A stretch of DNA of 64,000 bases from Amoebophrya sp. A120 (lineage: Eukaryota > Sar > Dinophyceae > Syndiniales > Amoebophryaceae): assembly GCA_905178155.1 (NCBI GenBank), contig CAJINV010000003.1, positions 5,919,985 through 5,983,984 on the forward strand. The letters are read 5' to 3'. Each line of letters begins with the position of its first letter. The first letter of the stretch is position 1. The translations under genes and the position numbers were made by a program. Under the pieces are notes generated by a model. It saw nothing but the letters and a program-made list of their open reading frames with translations, searched no databases and was not told the origin of the DNA. Below, piece after piece: positions 19,996 to 31,603 of this stretch.

Positions 19996-21351
19996 TTATT
20001 CTGTCCATGCTGACGAACTAGAGCAGTCTTTCCGGCGAACACTCTGATTGTGGACGTTGCAACTCGGTTCGTTATCAAGTATGCGGCTAGTACCACGAAA
20101 ATCTTCAACTTTAGATGTGGATAAGCTCTGCTGGGAACCGCAATCGTTCCCGAGAATGACACCGAAATTTGCGACAACGCACAGCGTAATGGTTGCTAGG
20201 AAGTAACAGATCCCGGCCAGGAAAAGCGGTTGGCAGACGAGAAAGACATCCTCTGCGAGTGCGCTCAGGGTGGATAAGCTTCCGCAGAAGCCGACCATTA
20301 TCAAGCGACAGGTCAGGATTACTGCCTGGCTGCTGGTGTTTGACATCTTCACACTCCACAGAACCTGCACGATAAGGCAAGCGAGAAGATTACACAGCAG
20401 CGTACCCGGCGCTTTCGTGAGCGTGATTGATGCATCTTTTCCTGAGCTCGATTTCGTCTCGGGTAGCTCTGCTGAGACGCCGAAGTAGTTCAAGCAGCCT
20501 GCCGGAAAACGCGCTGCGAAAATTTCGCGACGGAATTTGACTTGGGAAGACGCCCGGCAAATCCTCCACCGCAAGAGCGCACCGGCCGGAGCGGCAAGTA
20601 GACAAGAACTCAGTATCACCAGCAGGGCCTCGGAAACTGTCGTTGCTGCGCTCTGCGACGACGATTGCTCGAGGCTGATCGCAAAAACAAAACCGGGACA
20701 AACTGCACAAAGACCAAATGTTACCAAGAAGCAGTGCGGAAATGTGCGCGGACTCGACTGTTCTGTTTCATTTTCGTGCTTACTTTCGACATCAATCGGC
20801 GCAGGTGGGGCTGCAGCGTGGTCGGCCGTTGCGTCCGTCGCCTCTGCTGGGTCTGGATCTTCTGCTGCAGCGCCAGTGTCGTGTTTCGATCGCTGATCGT
20901 ACGTAGCAAATTCGACTTCAAGGGCTAAAGGTGGATGAGGCCCGTTCTCGGTATCAGATACTAAAAGTGAGAAGACAAGTCCGTATGCTGCTGCAAATGA
21001 AAAAAGAGACCCTACTAGACCTCCACCAAGCAGGAGTGCCAGAGCTGCGCCATCAGTGGTCGCGTTGCAATTCTGCAACGACGTTGCCAACTCAAGGTTC
21101 CACATGGAAAATGTCGTGAGAGCGCCACAAAATCCGGTCTTGCATACCGGAACCCACCACAACTTTTGGCGATGGCTCCTGAGCCGAACTTTCTCCGTCG
21201 CACATAACGCTCCCATGATCACACACCCAACAAAATTCGGCATGAGCGACGCAATCGTACCAGAATCCATTTGAACAGCAACGAGGTGTGCAAGCACAAG
21301 TCGTAAGAGGGCGCCGCAGACACTACAACCTGCAATGGCGAGTGCCTCCAT
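19996..21351 (-). CDS. FEX: Two-domain fluoride channel, FEX/CrcB family
   Basis: A single exon of 451 residues, ATG at 21351. Two CrcB-type halves are visible. Half 1 has GALLR (13-17), the conserved Asn in PNFVG (38-42) and GFCGALTTFS (73-82). Half 2 has GALLR (257-261), CNLLAC (320-325) and GFCGSLSTLS (354-363). Each half has about four hydrophobic segments. A polar linker (about 145-200) and an extra hydrophobic segment connect them, as in eukaryotic FEX proteins, where the two halves fold as an inverted pseudo-dimer. The expected role is passive export of fluoride across the plasma membrane. The polar C-terminal tail of about 45 residues is Ser/Cys-rich and not part of the channel. The Asn, the G-x-x-G-x-x-x-T/S-x-S motif and the phenylalanine/leucine positions look intact. 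Confidence 0.88.
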   Translation of the reverse strand: MEALAIAGCSVCGALLRLVLAHLVAVQMDSGTIASLMPNFVGCVIMGALCATEKVRLRSHRQKLWWVPVCKTGFCGALTTFSMWNLELATSLQNCNATTDGAALALLLGGGLVGSLFSFAAAYGLVFSLLVSDTENGPHPPLALEVEFATYDQRSKHDTGAAAEDPDPAEATDATADHAAAPPAPIDVESKHENETEQSSPRTFPHCFLVTFGLCAVCPGFVFAISLEQSSSQSAATTVSEALLVILSSCLLAAPAGALLRWRICRASSQVKFRREIFAARFPAGCLNYFGVSAELPETKSSSGKDASITLTKAPGTLLCNLLACLIVQVLWSVKMSNTSSQAVILTCRLIMVGFCGSLSTLSALAEDVFLVCQPLFLAGICYFLATITLCVVANFGVILGNDCGSQQSLSTSKVEDFRGTSRILDNEPSCNVHNQSVRRKDCSSSSAWTE

Positions 21352-22254
21352 TTTTTCTGAGAGAGTTTTCTATCCAAATGAAAGATCGATATATCAAAAT
21401 TTCCGTTGCGTTTTAGCTTTAGAGATGGAATTGATATGAAGAGAAGTCAGATCAGATCAGATAGTTTTTTGTAAATACTCATAAAGAGTAAGTTTACAAA
21501 TGCTCGCTCGAAAGCGGCGGTAGGGACGTTGTGTAACTAGAAAAAAGCGATAAGGGAAAAAAAATAAAAAGGCTGTTGCACTTGCTTTTTGACTTAGGCC
21601 TGGGTCGCTCGCACGCTGCTACTACAGAAGCTGCCTGGTAAAGCTTTAAACTGGTCCTGACCTCAACTTTAGCACTGCTTGGCTTTTAAAAATGTTGCGC
21701 AACTACTTCCTCCGGAAAAAAAAAGAACCGCCTCTCAAAAATGCTAGTCGATCTATCTCGTGCCTCTTCTTGCGCAGTTGCACTTAGGACGGTATGCGTG
21801 ACGAGATTGAAGCTGCTTTGTCTTCACTCGCAGTTTTCGAACTTGGATACGCTTAGAACAACTCGAGAAGTTTTGATCATACCGTGCTGAGAGCATGTCA
21901 ACTGACCTAGAGACATCGAACGGCTTCTGTAGAAAATTATGCGCATGCTTAGCCAGGAAAGTTACGCTGTAGCCCCCAACCAGCGGACTCACGTTGACCT
22001 ACAAAGACCATCGCTTTCGGCAATAGAATTTGCAAGCCCCCAGCGCGGTTTAGGTAAGGGCGTTAGGCCACCCGGCGCATTTGTCTTAACTTAAGCCCTA
22101 ACATTAAGTGGGCGTCAGGGTTTTGAACATACAAATAACAGAAGATGACGTTTTCAAAAAATGATGAACCTTCAAGAACTTAACCCTGTAGGAGAGAAGG
22201 ACAGGTCCAGGAAACAGAAAAAACAAACCCACTACTATTGAGGCTTTCTACATC
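21352..22254. other. Intergenic, with one possible small exon
   Basis: Mostly AT-rich non-coding DNA. A minus-strand open stretch at about 21753-21998 lies after a TAG-type acceptor (TTTGTAG before GTCAACGTGAG). It encodes about 80 residues starting VNVSPLVGGYSV and could be an unassigned exon. I could not connect it to a gene. Confidence 0.3.
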
Positions 22255-23508
22255 TTACGCTGCGGCTGCAGCTGCAGCATGCTCGCGCTCGCGACGCAGA
22301 GCATTGATCTTGCGGACATGTTCGTTTTTATTCAACAAAGTTTCCTCCTTCTCCTGCGCTGCAGCGTCGACGGCTGCCTGAACCTCCCCGAAGCGTTCCG
22401 GGCAGATAGATCGGGTTTTGTATACAATTTTTCCAGCAGTGTCTTTACCGAGCGGCACTTTCACAAGCAGTTTGTCGTCCTTTGTAAGGGATATGTGGGT
22501 GGGAAGGCGAATTGCGCGGAGGCCATCCAACAAACACTTCTTCGCGTTGGCCTTCACCAGCGGGTCGGCAGTTGGCGGCTTGCGGCGTACTAAAGGATCG
22601 GGCACAGCACCTGGCCCCTGCACCTGCTCTGCTTTCGTAACTTGCTCGGCAAACTCCCTGATGGCCTCACGCTCCTTCAGCTCCCGCATGTGTACAAAAG
22701 CGAGACGCAGGTTGCTGAACCACCCACGCTGGCCGTTATTGGCCTTCTTGCAGCTGTCGCACCCGCACGTGATCCACTGCAGCCGAAAGCGCACCGGCGG
22801 AACGCTGTCTTGCAGGAAATAGGCCCTGTACTGTGCAGGGTCGAAGGACGATGGTGAGCAACCGAAAAAAGGAAAAGCGCGAACCTCGTCGAGAATGTCA
22901 AAAAGCTCGTGGTGAAGGCCCTGCAGGTAGTGGTCTTCCTCCTCGGTGTGACCCGGTGTGCCTACCCGTCCGCACGTGGGGTGGCGCACTGTCAACGGGA
23001 CTGGTTGCTGCGTTCCAATGCAGTCCGTTAGCGCTGCGATGCCTATGTGCCTGGAAACTTTCCCCAGGAACTTCTTGTCATTAGTCCCGACCCCGTGCAC
23101 CCTTTCCTTTACGTTGTCCACAATTTGCTGGCGTGCAGAGTTGCTTTCTGGGGCCGGCGCGCAATGCCATCCATGCGACCAGTCCTGGGCTACTGGGCAG
23201 AGGGCGTCGTGCTCACTTAACTCGAAGTCACCTGTAGCCCCACCGACGATGTTCAGAGGATAGTGATCGAACTCCTCCCGTGCCCAATTCGCGTAGCCCC
23301 AAAACTCCTCCGAGTCTGCTACCCGGAAGCGATCATCCGGGCCCTGGCGATGAAAAGCGCATTTCTGGAGGTCGCCACATTTGCACCGAGTCGGGAACTC
23401 TAGGTCTTTGCGTACCTCCTTGCGCAAGTCCCGCAACTCACGCCCCAGCTCCGTCGTAGCCGAAAACTCACCAACCCGGATGTCAAACACTTCCCGGAAG
23501 ATATTCAT
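22255..23508 (-). CDS. Uncharacterised Cys-rich protein
   Basis: A single exon of 417 residues from the ATG at 23508; the frame is also open for a few codons upstream without another ATG. Two candidate metal-binding clusters are visible: CKCGDLQKC-x-FH near residue 45 and CGCDSCKK near residue 255. There are also scattered His/Cys pairs (HPTCGRVGTPGH). The C-terminal region is charged and ends in an alanine run. I do not recognise the family. Just upstream, CCGCTCTCTCAATGTTCAG is repeated (about 23509 and 23550), a small local duplication around the 5' UTR. Confidence 0.65.
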   Translation of the reverse strand: MNIFREVFDIRVGEFSATTELGRELRDLRKEVRKDLEFPTRCKCGDLQKCAFHRQGPDDRFRVADSEEFWGYANWAREEFDHYPLNIVGGATGDFELSEHDALCPVAQDWSHGWHCAPAPESNSARQQIVDNVKERVHGVGTNDKKFLGKVSRHIGIAALTDCIGTQQPVPLTVRHPTCGRVGTPGHTEEEDHYLQGLHHELFDILDEVRAFPFFGCSPSSFDPAQYRAYFLQDSVPPVRFRLQWITCGCDSCKKANNGQRGWFSNLRLAFVHMRELKEREAIREFAEQVTKAEQVQGPGAVPDPLVRRKPPTADPLVKANAKKCLLDGLRAIRLPTHISLTKDDKLLVKVPLGKDTAGKIVYKTRSICPERFGEVQAAVDAAAQEKEETLLNKNEHVRKINALRREREHAAAAAAA

Positions 23509-23753
23509 CCGCTCTCTCAATGTTCAGCTCTCTCAACTTCCCGGAAGTTCCGCTCTCTCAATGTTCAGCCGTTTTTCTTGGATATCAGCGAAAGAAGCTG
23601 ATCCAAACCTATCCAGAAGCATTGAAGTTTGATTGCACTAGCGCGGGTCTGAATCCCGGAGAACACAATAACAAAACCAAATTTTGATCTCGTAGTGTCT
23701 GTAGCAGCTTGAAATAGATGCCCGAAGTTGTAGCGAGCTTTCTCTGCCACTAC
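23509..23753. other. Intergenic with a 41-bp tandem duplication
   Basis: CCGCTCTCTCAATGTTCAG occurs at about 23509 and 23550 with a CTTCCCGGAAG block beside each copy. Nothing else is seen. Confidence 0.55.
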
Positions 23754-26022
23754 CTATCGTGGTGGCAGTGCCACTAAGCGTTCAGGGCCTGGGTGCGCCC
23801 CAAATGGCACATCAGGTGTGTATGCACAGGGAATGCTGCTATGCTCACTTAACGCTGGTGCGCCAAAGGCGTCCATTTTGCTTGCAGTGTGTGAGGCAAC
23901 ACTGCCGTCTTGCATTCGCCGCAACATGCTCGCGCGACTGAAATCAGGCAACGTCACATCCCGCGGCACGACGGCTTCATTCGCAACTCCTGCGAATTTC
24001 TGCGACGCAAGCGCATTTGGGTATAAATCTCGCTCAGGAGTAGAAGACGCACCCGGTCCTGAAAAGCTTGGTAGAGACGGGCCGGGACGATGGAGCGGCA
24101 GGAGAGCGGCTCCAGGAGGAGCGTGAGGTTGCGAAGATGTTGTCGGCCCTGCTGATTGCAGAGCCGGAGCGGCTTGCATCGTCGCGAGCGGGTGGGGATA
24201 TTGATCGGCTGCCGGGCTTGGGTTCCATCCCTCAAACGGGTTTGTTGCCGCTCTTTCGCCTGGGCTTCGTTTTTTCACATCGACGCGGGCCAAACTTTTC
24301 TGCAGCAGCCGTTGGCTGGCCATTTCCCGCTCTGCGTCCGGAATCGTTGTCTCTTGATACGTTTTGTTATCGGTCGGCGTTGTGGCTTGCGCCTGCTCCA
24401 CAGCGGGCGCGGCACACGCGGCGAGGTACGCAGCTTGGTTGTCGACGCCAAGGCTGAAAGCCGGCAAGTCATCTTGCTGTAGTTGTGCTGGACCCCCCAG
24501 AGTAGACGCAGCATTTGGTCTCGTCGGGCCGCCGGGATTAAGTGTTGCTCCTTCGGTGCCACAAGAAAACCCGGCAGGCCGAGTTGTTATCGACGGCTGT
24601 GTAAACTGTAATTGAAGTTGCTCGCCCAGGGGCCCTGGAACAGGTGGTCGGGTGCTGCTGCTCTGCTGCTCAATCATGAGCCCTCTTCCGGGAGGCTGTT
24701 GAGCCGGCGAATGATTAGCTGCGGTAAGTGCAGCTCCAGTTCCTCCTGGTGCGAACGATGGCAACTGAGCGATTGCATTGGCGCTTAATCCGCTCGGTGC
24801 GGCAAACGACGGCACGGTAACTAGTGGGTGCGGCGGCCCGGTCGTGGAAATCGGCGTCGCGGTATTTGTCGTGATATGTCCCGCCGCTGTCGCACCTCCA
24901 CCAGCAGAATCTTGTTCACCAAGCAGGGTTTCTCGGAAGTGATGCTCCCACGCGAGATTCAACGAGGCGAAGCGAACCCCAGTGGCTGTCTGCAGGTAGC
25001 TGGGCTTGCCACGTGTGGAGCGCGACTCCACCATGGTGAATCCCGGCGGCACCAGGGACTCGACGCGCGTCGCGTACTGTTCGAGGCTCCCGGCGGAGGA
25101 CAAGGGCGGGTCAATGGCTTTCCGAATGCAACTGGAGTGCGGACTCAGTTTTTTCTCTTTCAGCTCTCCGGTGGCGGGCAGCACAAAGCGGATGCAGAGA
25201 ACATCCGGGGTGCGGTCGTAGACAAAACCCGGGAACCAGGCTTGCAGGGAGCTGCTGTAGATGAGCAGAGCGGTGTGCCGGTCGTAACCGTCTGCCATCA
25301 CCGCCGGAGCTACGTTCGGCTCCGGTTGCTCGCCTGTTGAGGCAGCACGCCAGCTACTTGACCGGCCCGCAGAGCTAGCGGTCGTGCCGCCACGTGGTGG
25401 CGCGAACGCAGTTGGCTGCGAGTTGTGTGGAGCTGCAACTGCATAGCGCCCCGGGTGGTCCGGTCGACCAAGGGGAAGATCTGGTAGAGAGTTTTTCTCC
25501 GGGCTCCCTGACCCCCAGTCTGTCGCAGAGTTGTTCTCTTCATCCCCACTGGAGCCCCATCGTCCGTCCACACCACTTATCGTCTGCAAGGGACGGGGTT
25601 GTGGCAATAAATCCTTCTTCAAACCCTCGACAATTTCGGAGACACCCTCGCGGATCTTCTGCATGTTCGTCTTGCTTTCTTGTGCCGTACTCAAAAGAAG
25701 TTAGTTAGTACGTCGTGAAGCATATTTCTGTTTCTGTAGCCTTCAGTGATACTAAAAAAAATCCATTTAGCCGCTACCATGAAGTAGAAGAAGGTAACTT
25801 TCACGGAATTGAAGCAGCAGCATCGGCGTTTACGGTTGTGCCTGGTGACCTTCTTGAGTGCTGTGCACGAAGCGAAGGAAACAAAAACTCTGCTTCGCTC
25901 GGCAGTAACAGCCGTGGCGGTTCGTTGAACATGTCAGCGACTATTTGATTCTGCGGCATTCCGGTCCCCCGGTAAGGACTGCCGGTCTCACTCTCTTTTG
26001 TCCACCGCCCTATTGTACACAT
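23754..26022 (-). CDS. Uncharacterised Pro/Ser-rich protein with a possible Tudor-like/WW-like region
   Basis: Proposed exons 26022-25805 and 25689-23754, total 2,154 nt = 717 residues. The start ATG is at 26022; the intron 25804-25690 is GTGAAA...TTTTGAG and joins the two frames exactly (ASIP to TAQESK). The N-terminal exon and a short helical segment are followed by long Pro/Ser/Gly/Ala-rich disorder. A folded stretch near residues 210-320 has YSSSLQAWFPGFVYDR, which resembles the W-x-PG pattern of Tudor-like domains. A later PPGFTMVESRSTRGKPSY recalls a WW domain with its first Trp replaced by Phe. These domain readings are weak. The role is unknown; a scaffold or binding protein would fit the composition. 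Confidence 0.65.
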
Positions 26023-26639
26023 AAAAATATGATCATGTGAGGCAGAGGCACGATATCCTCACAGGACAGAAATTGTCAGTTACAGTTCTCAAACAAAGAC
26101 AACCTTCGGTTCTGTTTGCAAAAGCGGCTACCGCTCCTGAAGGAATACATGCGAGAAGGTACTTAAATTTTTATCCATATGTGTCATATATCTACATAAA
26201 CTTCAGTCAATGTTCCTCGTGTCAGTCGGCAGAAGTGTTGCATGTTGTCCGGTCGCTCACACATACCACCGTCGTGGTTCTATTATGAAACTACACTGTC
26301 GCCAGTAGTTGAGACCCTCGGTCGACTCGGGCGGATTTTTCATACGTCAAGCTTATTTGAGGCAACAAAAATGGCCGATAAACATAAGTCGCATGCATGG
26401 CGAGTGAAACTACTCCTTATGTGCCACCTTCACATTTATTTCTGCAAGAATATCAGCTCTCTGTTTGTGTTCGACTTCGATAGATGCGCCACACAAACTA
26501 TCTAGTAGAGGGGAAGGGGTCGTAAATGGTTATTCTACTAGCAGAAGCAGTCGGAATATCACTATGTGCGATAGGCCAGCACTCCTTGTTTCATAGTCGC
26601 CTCGCTTTATCAAGATTTCGTTTACAACAGCATCATTTT
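26023..26639. other. Intergenic, nothing recognised
   Basis: AT-rich, no gene-like frame or repeat noted. Confidence 0.5.
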
Positions 26640-27821
26640 TCAGGCATCGCCCTGCTCTCCTTCGACCGGAATCAGTTTCCAAGTGAGGTCCAACAGCAGC
26701 GGGCGGCGGTTTGATGCCGTCATCTCCGCGTAGCAGTCCGAAGAGCTTGGACGGGGGCGATGACGCTTTATCATCTTACGCTTTGCGTGGGACTTCGCGA
26801 CCGGCCATCCCCCCGGCGGCGGAGCCGACCTGGGCCGTTGCAAATTCGGATTGTAGACCGGCAACGTTGCCCGGAAGAGCGCATTCGGCAGAGCGCTGCG
26901 GTGGGAGGCAGGGTGTTGCCCAGCCACTTCGTGCGGAAGAGCTAGCTTGATAGCTGGCGATCCGGAGCGTTGGTTCGGCAACACGGGTTCGGAAGCACTG
27001 GAAGCGAGCATCGTACTTACGACGTTTTGGGCCGTCTCGCAATCAGATTCGCAGCTGGAGAATTCGCAGGAGAGATGAATGTCATCCGCCTGATGGTTGT
27101 CGTGATAGTAGTTGTGCGACCCACCAGTGGTCGTGCGGGGCGGGAAGTCCCCGATGGGGCTGGGCGTTCTGCTACCTTTGAGACGACCGGCAGGGCTCGG
27201 CAAGGCAGAGCGCGGCCGCGCCTTGGCAGCTTGTTTTGTTTCTGCCGTGGCCGTACATGTTGAAACCATGCCGGCAGTTGTTGGGCGTGGCTCCTGCAAC
27301 TCCAAGTCTGTCGTTGTCAACGACCTGAAGGCAGGCACATAGGGACTGCTTGCTGGCGTGGACCTTGCGGCCGGCCCGGGCGCACCTCCAGTAGGTTTAT
27401 GTGGTCGCAGAGCATGAGCTCGGTTGAGACACTCGGTCATCCGGGCCATAGTAGAACTTGAGGTGGATGCGAACGAAGCGGCTCCGCCAAGTCTGGTGCG
27501 TCCGGAGGGCACAAGCGAGTCCAAAGCGGTTCTGCCCCCTGCTGGCGGCGAGGGTCTCGTGGGCCGTCGCGAAGCAGAACCACTGGCAAGACTTTTTGAG
27601 TATGTCGAGCCACTTGATGTTCTTCTGCTGTTGCTACCTCGGGAAGCGGACGATGACGTTGCGCCAGAGGTCGCCATTTGATCAAAGAAAGACCTCGATT
27701 CGCCCATGCGCACGATGGCACCACCGCTCCAAAGCGCGAGCAAAAATCGGCATTTTTTGCCTAACATACCTGGCGAACAACGCTCGCGCTGTCGTTCGGC
27801 TGGTGCGTTTCCCCAAGACAT
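26640..27821 (-). CDS. Uncharacterised low-complexity Ser/Pro/Arg-rich protein
   Basis: A single exon of 393 residues from the ATG at 27821; a second possible ATG lies about 33 codons in. Apart from the first 40 residues, nearly the whole protein is Ser/Thr/Ala/Pro/Arg-rich and predicted disordered. Repeated basic-proline motifs occur (ARPRSALPSP, GSRTPSPIG, QRPRSAPPPGG) that look like phosphorylation or SH3/WW-ligand sites. No domain is recognised. The uninterrupted frame over 1.2 kb and a clear ATG support coding, but low complexity makes this less certain than neighbouring genes. Confidence 0.55.
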   Translation of the reverse strand: MSWGNAPAERQRERCSPGMLGKKCRFLLALWSGGAIVRMGESRSFFDQMATSGATSSSASRGSNSRRTSSGSTYSKSLASGSASRRPTRPSPPAGGRTALDSLVPSGRTRLGGAASFASTSSSTMARMTECLNRAHALRPHKPTGGAPGPAARSTPASSPYVPAFRSLTTTDLELQEPRPTTAGMVSTCTATAETKQAAKARPRSALPSPAGRLKGSRTPSPIGDFPPRTTTGGSHNYYHDNHQADDIHLSCEFSSCESDCETAQNVVSTMLASSASEPVLPNQRSGSPAIKLALPHEVAGQHPASHRSALPNALFRATLPVYNPNLQRPRSAPPPGGWPVAKSHAKRKMIKRHRPRPSSSDCYAEMTASNRRPLLLDLTWKLIPVEGEQGDA

Positions 27822-28561
27822 ACTGATACTCGACTTCCTCAAAACACTTTTTCCTTTCGTTTACTTGGTAGAAACGTAGCAATGGGGTCTTGTTTCATTC
27901 ATCTTGGACGGAAGAAAGCGAGATTGAGACACACGAACGCGCTTTTTAAATACGAAACTTGAAGAACGCCGCGGCCATCATCGGACCAACGGATCGCCGT
28001 CAAACAATCGACGCTCCTGTTTTCATATAGAAGATGAACGCAAACCAATAATCTGAACCAAAAATGGAGAGAATTGCACACAGGAAGTACTCACTTAAGA
28101 AGTAATGGAACAAAAGAGCAGGCGCTTTTCCTTTTTCTCGACACAGAGTTGATTTTCCGGTGGAGTGTATTCTTTAGGATGATGATAATGTCCAAAAAAT
28201 GTAGTCCTGCTAAGCATTTCGATTTCGACAATCATTCGATTCCAACTTCTGAAACATTGAAATGCACGGTAGCATGTTCTAGATCCTACAATGCGTGGTG
28301 TTATGAGGACTCGCACGGGATATGTATTTCGCTGTATTCCATCCACCCGTGTTATCGCCGCGGGTACCGATGGAGTAGAAGAACATTGTACATATTTTCC
28401 ATTTTCCGACACTATTAATTTCCTCCATCCTTCGAGCGCGACTCACAAGAAAAATAAAAAATGATTTAGAAGTTATTTATCGATATCGGCTGCATGTGCA
28501 TAAAGGTGGATTAACACAAACATATAGAGGTGATTCGCAAGCCCAAGCCCACGCTCTACCA
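27822..28561. other. Intergenic, nothing recognised
   Basis: About 740 bp with no convincing gene, repeat or hairpin. Confidence 0.5.
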
Positions 28562-31500
28562 TCATCGATTCTGGTGTCGGATGCTCTTGATAGCCAAAGC
28601 GCCCAAGGCGGAGAAAATGACCAGTTGCAGCGCCACCATGCCGAGGCACGCCCAGGAGTTCCCCATGATGTCTCCGTGCAACTCGTAGAAGTGCAAGACG
28701 TTGGTTGGCCTGTTTTCACGAAAAAAGAGCGGTAGGCCACCCGGTTCGGTAAGGTTGTCGTCTTGGTAATTGTTGATCATGATGGCGCCCCAGCTGTATC
28801 GCAGGAAGCTGATCCAGGAAAACCAGTACCAGCCATCCGGAATCTTGGAGAAAATCATGAAGAGTCCGCCAAAGTACATGCACACGGTCACGTAGGTGGG
28901 CAGCAGTGCGTTGGCTGCATCAATCGTGGGACACACCGCCGCACACAGGTACGCGAGTACGATGCCCACCATGGCGGTGGTGTAGTAAATCAGGATCAGC
29001 ATGAACAGGTTTCCACTCAAGCTGCAACCATAGTAGACCGGGATCATGAGCAGCAGCGAGGTGGTGGAGCAGAGAACGGACTCTTCCACGAACTTGGACA
29101 GGTAATAGGTCAGCGGACCTGGAATTCACGAGTTTTCATTTTATTTTGCTGGTTATTTCGGCAAGAAATTTTGAATAAACAGAGATTTGTTGTGGATGTT
29201 GAAGCGCAATAAGCACACACAGACATGAGTTTGAGTAGAGAAGGCGCATGCTGAGAACAAACACAAACAACTCTAAAGAGCTGAAATGCAATTTAAGTAT
29301 GCATGGCATGATGGTGGATAACAATATGTGTATCGAAAAAAATTCAAACTTTTCTTGGGCTTCCTTTTTGAATACCGTAGCATCCGTCGGCAGTCTCGCG
29401 GTAGTACAGCGGCCGGTCGAGCGTCAAGCTCGGGACGAACGCGGCAGCGCCGTAGCCGCAGAGCGCCACGATGAAATACAGCATGGCTGCGCAGGAGAGT
29501 ATGGACTGCGCGTCTTTCTGGGACCCAATATCCCAGTATAAGGAGAGGATGATGAAGCCCATGAAAATTTTGTCGCCGATGCGGGGACCGAGGAACTCCG
29601 GGTCCTTGTAGTGCGCGCGCATCCGGTACCGCAGCAAGGTTTTTAGTTTCGAGAACGAGCTCGGCGGGTTGTACCCAGCCGCGAGCTTTGCGGTACGGTC
29701 GTCGTTGGGGTCGGCCTTTTCTAGTTCGCCGACTTTATTGAGCAGTTCAGAGTAGTCCGGACTGCCAGCAAAGGCTGCGACCAGGTCGACCGCTTCGAAA
29801 GAAAAGGCTGGCTTATTATCTTTCGTCGCCCCTGCGACCACGGGCGTGTCCTCTTTCGAGGAACTTCTTGCCAGGAGTTCCGCGGGTGACGCCTCCTCCA
29901 AGTCGTAGGTGGTCTGGGACACGTTTCCGGAAGTGACATCGACGAGCCATTCCGGCAAACTGAAAGAACCAAAGTCAATGCGCTTTGGCTTGCTTTTCGA
30001 CCCCGCAGAGTCGTTCGTCACTACGCGCTGTCGCACGGTAGTGCCGTCCGCGACGTGCTTGTTCATCAATTCTTGTTCCATGGAAATCGCAACGTCTTGC
30101 TCGTCCTTCTTCTGTGCGGATGCCGTGCCGTCCGCGGCTTCGGTGGGAGCCACTGCGCCACTGCTATTAAACGGGGGCTGCACTACTTCCGGTAGCTGGA
30201 GTGGCTTGTCACCGGAGGCAGTAGTTGCGGCGAAATTTCCTTCAGAGGCGAAAACCTTTTCGAAGTAAGGTTGCGCTTTTCGCAATTCGCCGTGATAGAG
30301 CAAACACCCGTCCCGGAGCATCACCAACTCGTCGAACAGGGAAAAGGCCAAAGCTGTCGGACTGTGAATCGTGCACACGACGGTTCGCCCCTCGGCAGCC
30401 AGCGCTTTCAGCAACATCACCACCTCGTTCGCGGTGTAGCTGTCTAGGCCGCTCGTCGGCTCGTCCAGATAGATCACAGCCGGTCGGGTGATCAGCGCCA
30501 TGGCTATGTTCGTGCGCTTGGCCTATGATTATTTCCACATTTACAATTTTCACTGTTGTGCGGTCTTATTTTCATGATGAAGACTAGACTTCTAATTCCC
30601 ACTTGTAGCTCTTCAAACTAAAGACGAGCAACATTTTTATGCTACCGATCTCCTTACGACCAATAGAACTTTCAATGCAACGACATCGTTTTTGTCAACT
30701 TCTAGTGAATATGCAACATGATTGAAAGAACTTGATCAAGGCGCACCTGGCCGCCGGATATGCCCCTCTGCAGTACGGTTCCTATCTTCGTATCGGCGCA
30801 GGGCTGGAGGGAGAGTTTTCGAATTACGCTTTCCACGAGCCCCACGCGCTCCTCCCTGCCGATAGTCCTCGGGAGCTTCAGCTCAGCCGTGTAGAGGAGC
30901 ATCTCTCGAACTGTGAGTTCTCCCGCGAGGGTGTCAATATGGATGTGTCAGAGTTGAAATCGACAAAGTTGAAATAACTTCAACTTGTAATGCATAAAAT
31001 GCGACACAAAAAATGACTCTATTGCAGAGGACGTAAGGGAGGCAGATTATAGTCCTGGTAAGGGTCAAAAGTTGGACTGCTGACTAGCATGACAGAAGGC
31101 AGCTCTTTTGCCCTAAACCGCATGACAGACTCGCTTCCAGGACCGGGAAGAATTTGTCATGCACCGACTACAAACTGCAGGTCTAACTGGCATCCATTTT
31201 ATACATTTACATTGCAAATTATTTCAACTTTGTCGATTTCAAACCTGACACTCCCATAGTCAAACTGCTCGACGTAGCCGGTCACCATCGACAACATCTC
31301 CCGCTGCAAGGGCTGTCCAGCGTAGCAAATCGAGCCTTCGGTGTGCGCTTGTTGCATGGTTTTGCGTCCGGCCAGGAGGTCCATAAGTGTGGTCTTTCCG
31401 CTACCGGAGGGGCCCATCAAGGCAGTCAGCTTGCCCGGCTGGAAGCAGCCGGTTAGATTCTTCAAAATCTGCAACTGCTTCTTGTTCCCACTGTCATCCT

Positions 31501-31603
31501 TCGTTGGGAGCTCCACACGGTACGACAGATTTCGAAACGTGACCGGAATGCGCGCATCCGACGCATCCACGGTCACCGTGGTGCGTCTTTCGGGGGGCAT
31601 CAT
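28562..31603 (-). CDS. ABCG-family half-transporter
   Basis: Exons: 31603-31259, 30932-30747, 30522-29376 and 29118-28562, total 744 residues from the first in-frame ATG (31603). The ATP-binding domain is complete: Walker A GPSGSGKTT (64-72), YVEQFDTLAGELTVRE across the introner junction, signature ISGGQ (173-177) directly at an exon end, Walker B AVIYLDEP (192-199) and the H-loop CTIHSP. A long acidic linker of about 230 residues precedes the membrane domain, which has about six segments and the order NBD-TMD typical of ABCG/White. Two introns are GT-AG: 30746-30523 (GTGCGC...ATAG) and 29375-29119 (GTATTC...CCAG). The third is an introner (30938-31258). The expected role is ATP-driven export of lipid or hydrophobic substrates as a dimer; the substrate is unknown. 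An extra 5' exon is possible, because a GTAAGT donor near 31683 and a 59-codon ATG ORF ending near 31790 lie upstream. Confidence 0.92.
30938..31258. mobile_element. Introner in the ABCG gene, 321 bp, 40-bp TIR
   Basis: Begins TATGGATGTGTCAGAGTTGA and ends with its near-exact reverse complement; the TIRs share TTGAAATCGACAAAGTTGAA. The TSD is GTCAA at 30933-30937 and 31259-31263 (TTGAC in gene direction). Removing element plus one TSD gives VEQFDTLAGELTV, the expected ABCG sequence, so the excision point is fixed by protein conservation. Neither end can form GT or AG here. Confidence 0.95.
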
